A DNA stretch of 31,764 nt from Apostichopus californicus. Lineage: Eukaryota; Echinodermata; Holothuroidea; Aspidochirotida; Stichopodidae. The position numbers were made by a program, and so were the translations under genes. Location of the stretch: assembly GCA_020650975.1 (NCBI GenBank), contig JAIPMN010002290.1:2650-34413 (forward strand), given 5' to 3'. The notes below the pieces were generated by a model that saw nothing but the letters and a program-made list of their open reading frames with translations, was not told where the DNA came from and searched no databases. This document shows, piece after piece, positions 30,358 to 31,764 of the stretch (the stretch's first letter is position 1; every line of letters begins with the position of its first letter).

Positions 30358-31764
30358 CCCTGTTAAGGAAATTGGATGAACCCGTTTGATAAAGCGACTT
30401 TTGGCCTCTTTTCAGTAGTCTGGGCTGGGCTTAAAATAGAATGCACTGTCGCAGTTGTTCACATTTTAACCCAAAACTTGGAGCAGTCAAACTTGGAGGA
30501 TTTTGTCCAATTATTTTTTTTCCGTTTCCATCAGTTGGATGAGCCTTCTGATGGAAGCATCACAGCTGTTTTCTGTTTCACATATATTTCTAAAGTGGAA
30601 AAGCATGGACTTCATGGATCATTTAGTAATGTTTTACACTGGAGATATAAAGTGATGTATACAGATCAAAGAAAGGACTCAGTGTGGAATGACCAATTTT
30701 TTTCCCCCGTTCATTTAACTGATTGTACTGTTATGACTTGTTTCTCTGTGGGTGTGTGAGTGCCTTTGTGTTTTTGTCTGAGTGGTTAGGATACTGTGTT
30801 TGTTGATGCAAATTATGCACTAATGCAGTCTCTTTGTAAGTTATCAGTGACAGCCTTCAGATTTGGCTAGAAATGACTAGGAAGAAAAAGAAAAAAAAAT
30901 GTTTGCCTAGCGCTCAAAGCACCATACATCGAGTCCTCTTATCACAAATCCATTTATTAGTCTAATCTCAGCCACCTCAACATTTGAGGGTTACAAGATT
31001 CTCTGGAAAGAAATTTAAAATGAATAATTACAATACAAGACCATGCTTTTATACATTAAAAAGGTTGGATTTTGTTTCTCAATATATAATTTACATTTGG
31101 TTTAGACCTTCCGTTAAAGTGCATGAATGAAAACTTGATATCGTTTCTTCGGAGCAGCGTACTAAATTGCGGCTTTGTGTCCATATTTTGCCATAAAAAA
31201 CAGCTTTTTTTCTAATGTGATTATCTGTTTCCAGAAACTAAACTAAATCCACAGAGTACACGTGTTGAAGCCAAAGACTGTGCTCTCGAAGGAATGTCAA
31301 TGAGCGAGTAATTAATTAACAATTAAGTTCGATTCTTAATATTTTGGTCGCCAAAACAACTGCTGTTATGCAAAAGAGCAAATTAGAGCTTTTCCGCAAT
31401 CTTATACCTCTTCTCTATCATTTGCCAAAAAAACAGAAGGATACTTTGACTGAGTCATGCTGAATGAACTGCATTCTCTTTGGAATTGATTATGAAATAG
31501 CATAAAAAAATGGACCAAAATCAGTGCAAGAAGCTAACCATTGATTTGTATCATATAAATTATGATGATGTTTGGGATTAATGTCTCCTTTAATTTGGAA
31601 ACAGAATAATAAGAAATTAGTTCAGTTCGTTCAACACAGAAGTTCTCAAGTGTTATGAAATAATGAATATTTTTGTGTGAATTTACAAGAAAAACTTCCA
31701 GTTTATAAGGTTCTGCGAAACTTCCTTTGTCTAAGTGCAAATTTTAAGTTAACATTTTATATAT
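30358..31764 (+). other. NOL8 3' UTR and downstream flank
   Basis: AT-rich. The 127-codon frame at 30376-30759 begins 18 bp after the NOL8 stop and has no homology; it is most likely 3' UTR. No AATAAA was seen on the plus strand; ATTAAA at 31055-31060 is the best candidate signal. No other gene is recognised to the end of the window. Confidence 0.5.

Noticed and set aside
30376..30759. 127-codon plus-strand frame after NOL8
   Set aside because: No recognisable homology; it lies directly after the NOL8 stop and has composition like 3' UTR.
1..31764. tRNA, rRNA, CRISPR or prokaryotic operon structure
   Set aside because: No tRNA A/B-box pair, rRNA segment or regularly spaced repeat-spacer array was seen; the window is spliced eukaryotic DNA.

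Overview
This is a metazoan nuclear window: AT-rich, with spliced genes, canonical GT/AG introns, homopolymer tracts and several transposon remnants. I read it as an invertebrate deuterostome. The style of intergenic sequence (TAGGCCTAGGC-like runs, many hAT remnants) suggests an echinoderm, but that is an impression. No species is assigned.

Two conserved host genes lie head to head. On the minus strand, seven coding exons between 5426 and 400 encode the N-terminal half (260 residues) of RFT1, an ER multipass protein of the dolichol-linked oligosaccharide pathway; its 3' half lies beyond coordinate 1. On the plus strand, fourteen coding exons from 9147 to 30357 encode a complete NOL8 (Nop132), a nucleolar RRM protein of about 1536 residues. 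It has a 2973-bp charged central exon and a string of short conserved C-terminal exons. All inferred splice phases are consistent. A CpG-rich stretch at about 6180-6440 between the genes is the best candidate for a shared promoter.

The most striking feature is a 5890-bp DNA transposon (19646-25535) in NOL8 intron 9. It has exact 17-bp terminal inverted repeats, a 6-bp target duplication, arrays of a short motif near each end (different variants at the two ends), and a three-exon hAT transposase of 809 residues that reads without a stop or frameshift. It lies in the same orientation as NOL8. A decayed hAT transposase of another lineage lies at 7268-8409, and a 114-bp hAT-like MITE sits in RFT1 intron 3.

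Other structure includes a three-copy dispersed repeat in NOL8 introns, several minisatellites, a 20-bp-stem hairpin in RFT1 intron 6, a 28-bp palindrome, and two places where splicing choice would change the NOL8 C-terminus. The two host genes are not known to act together; their proximity is positional.
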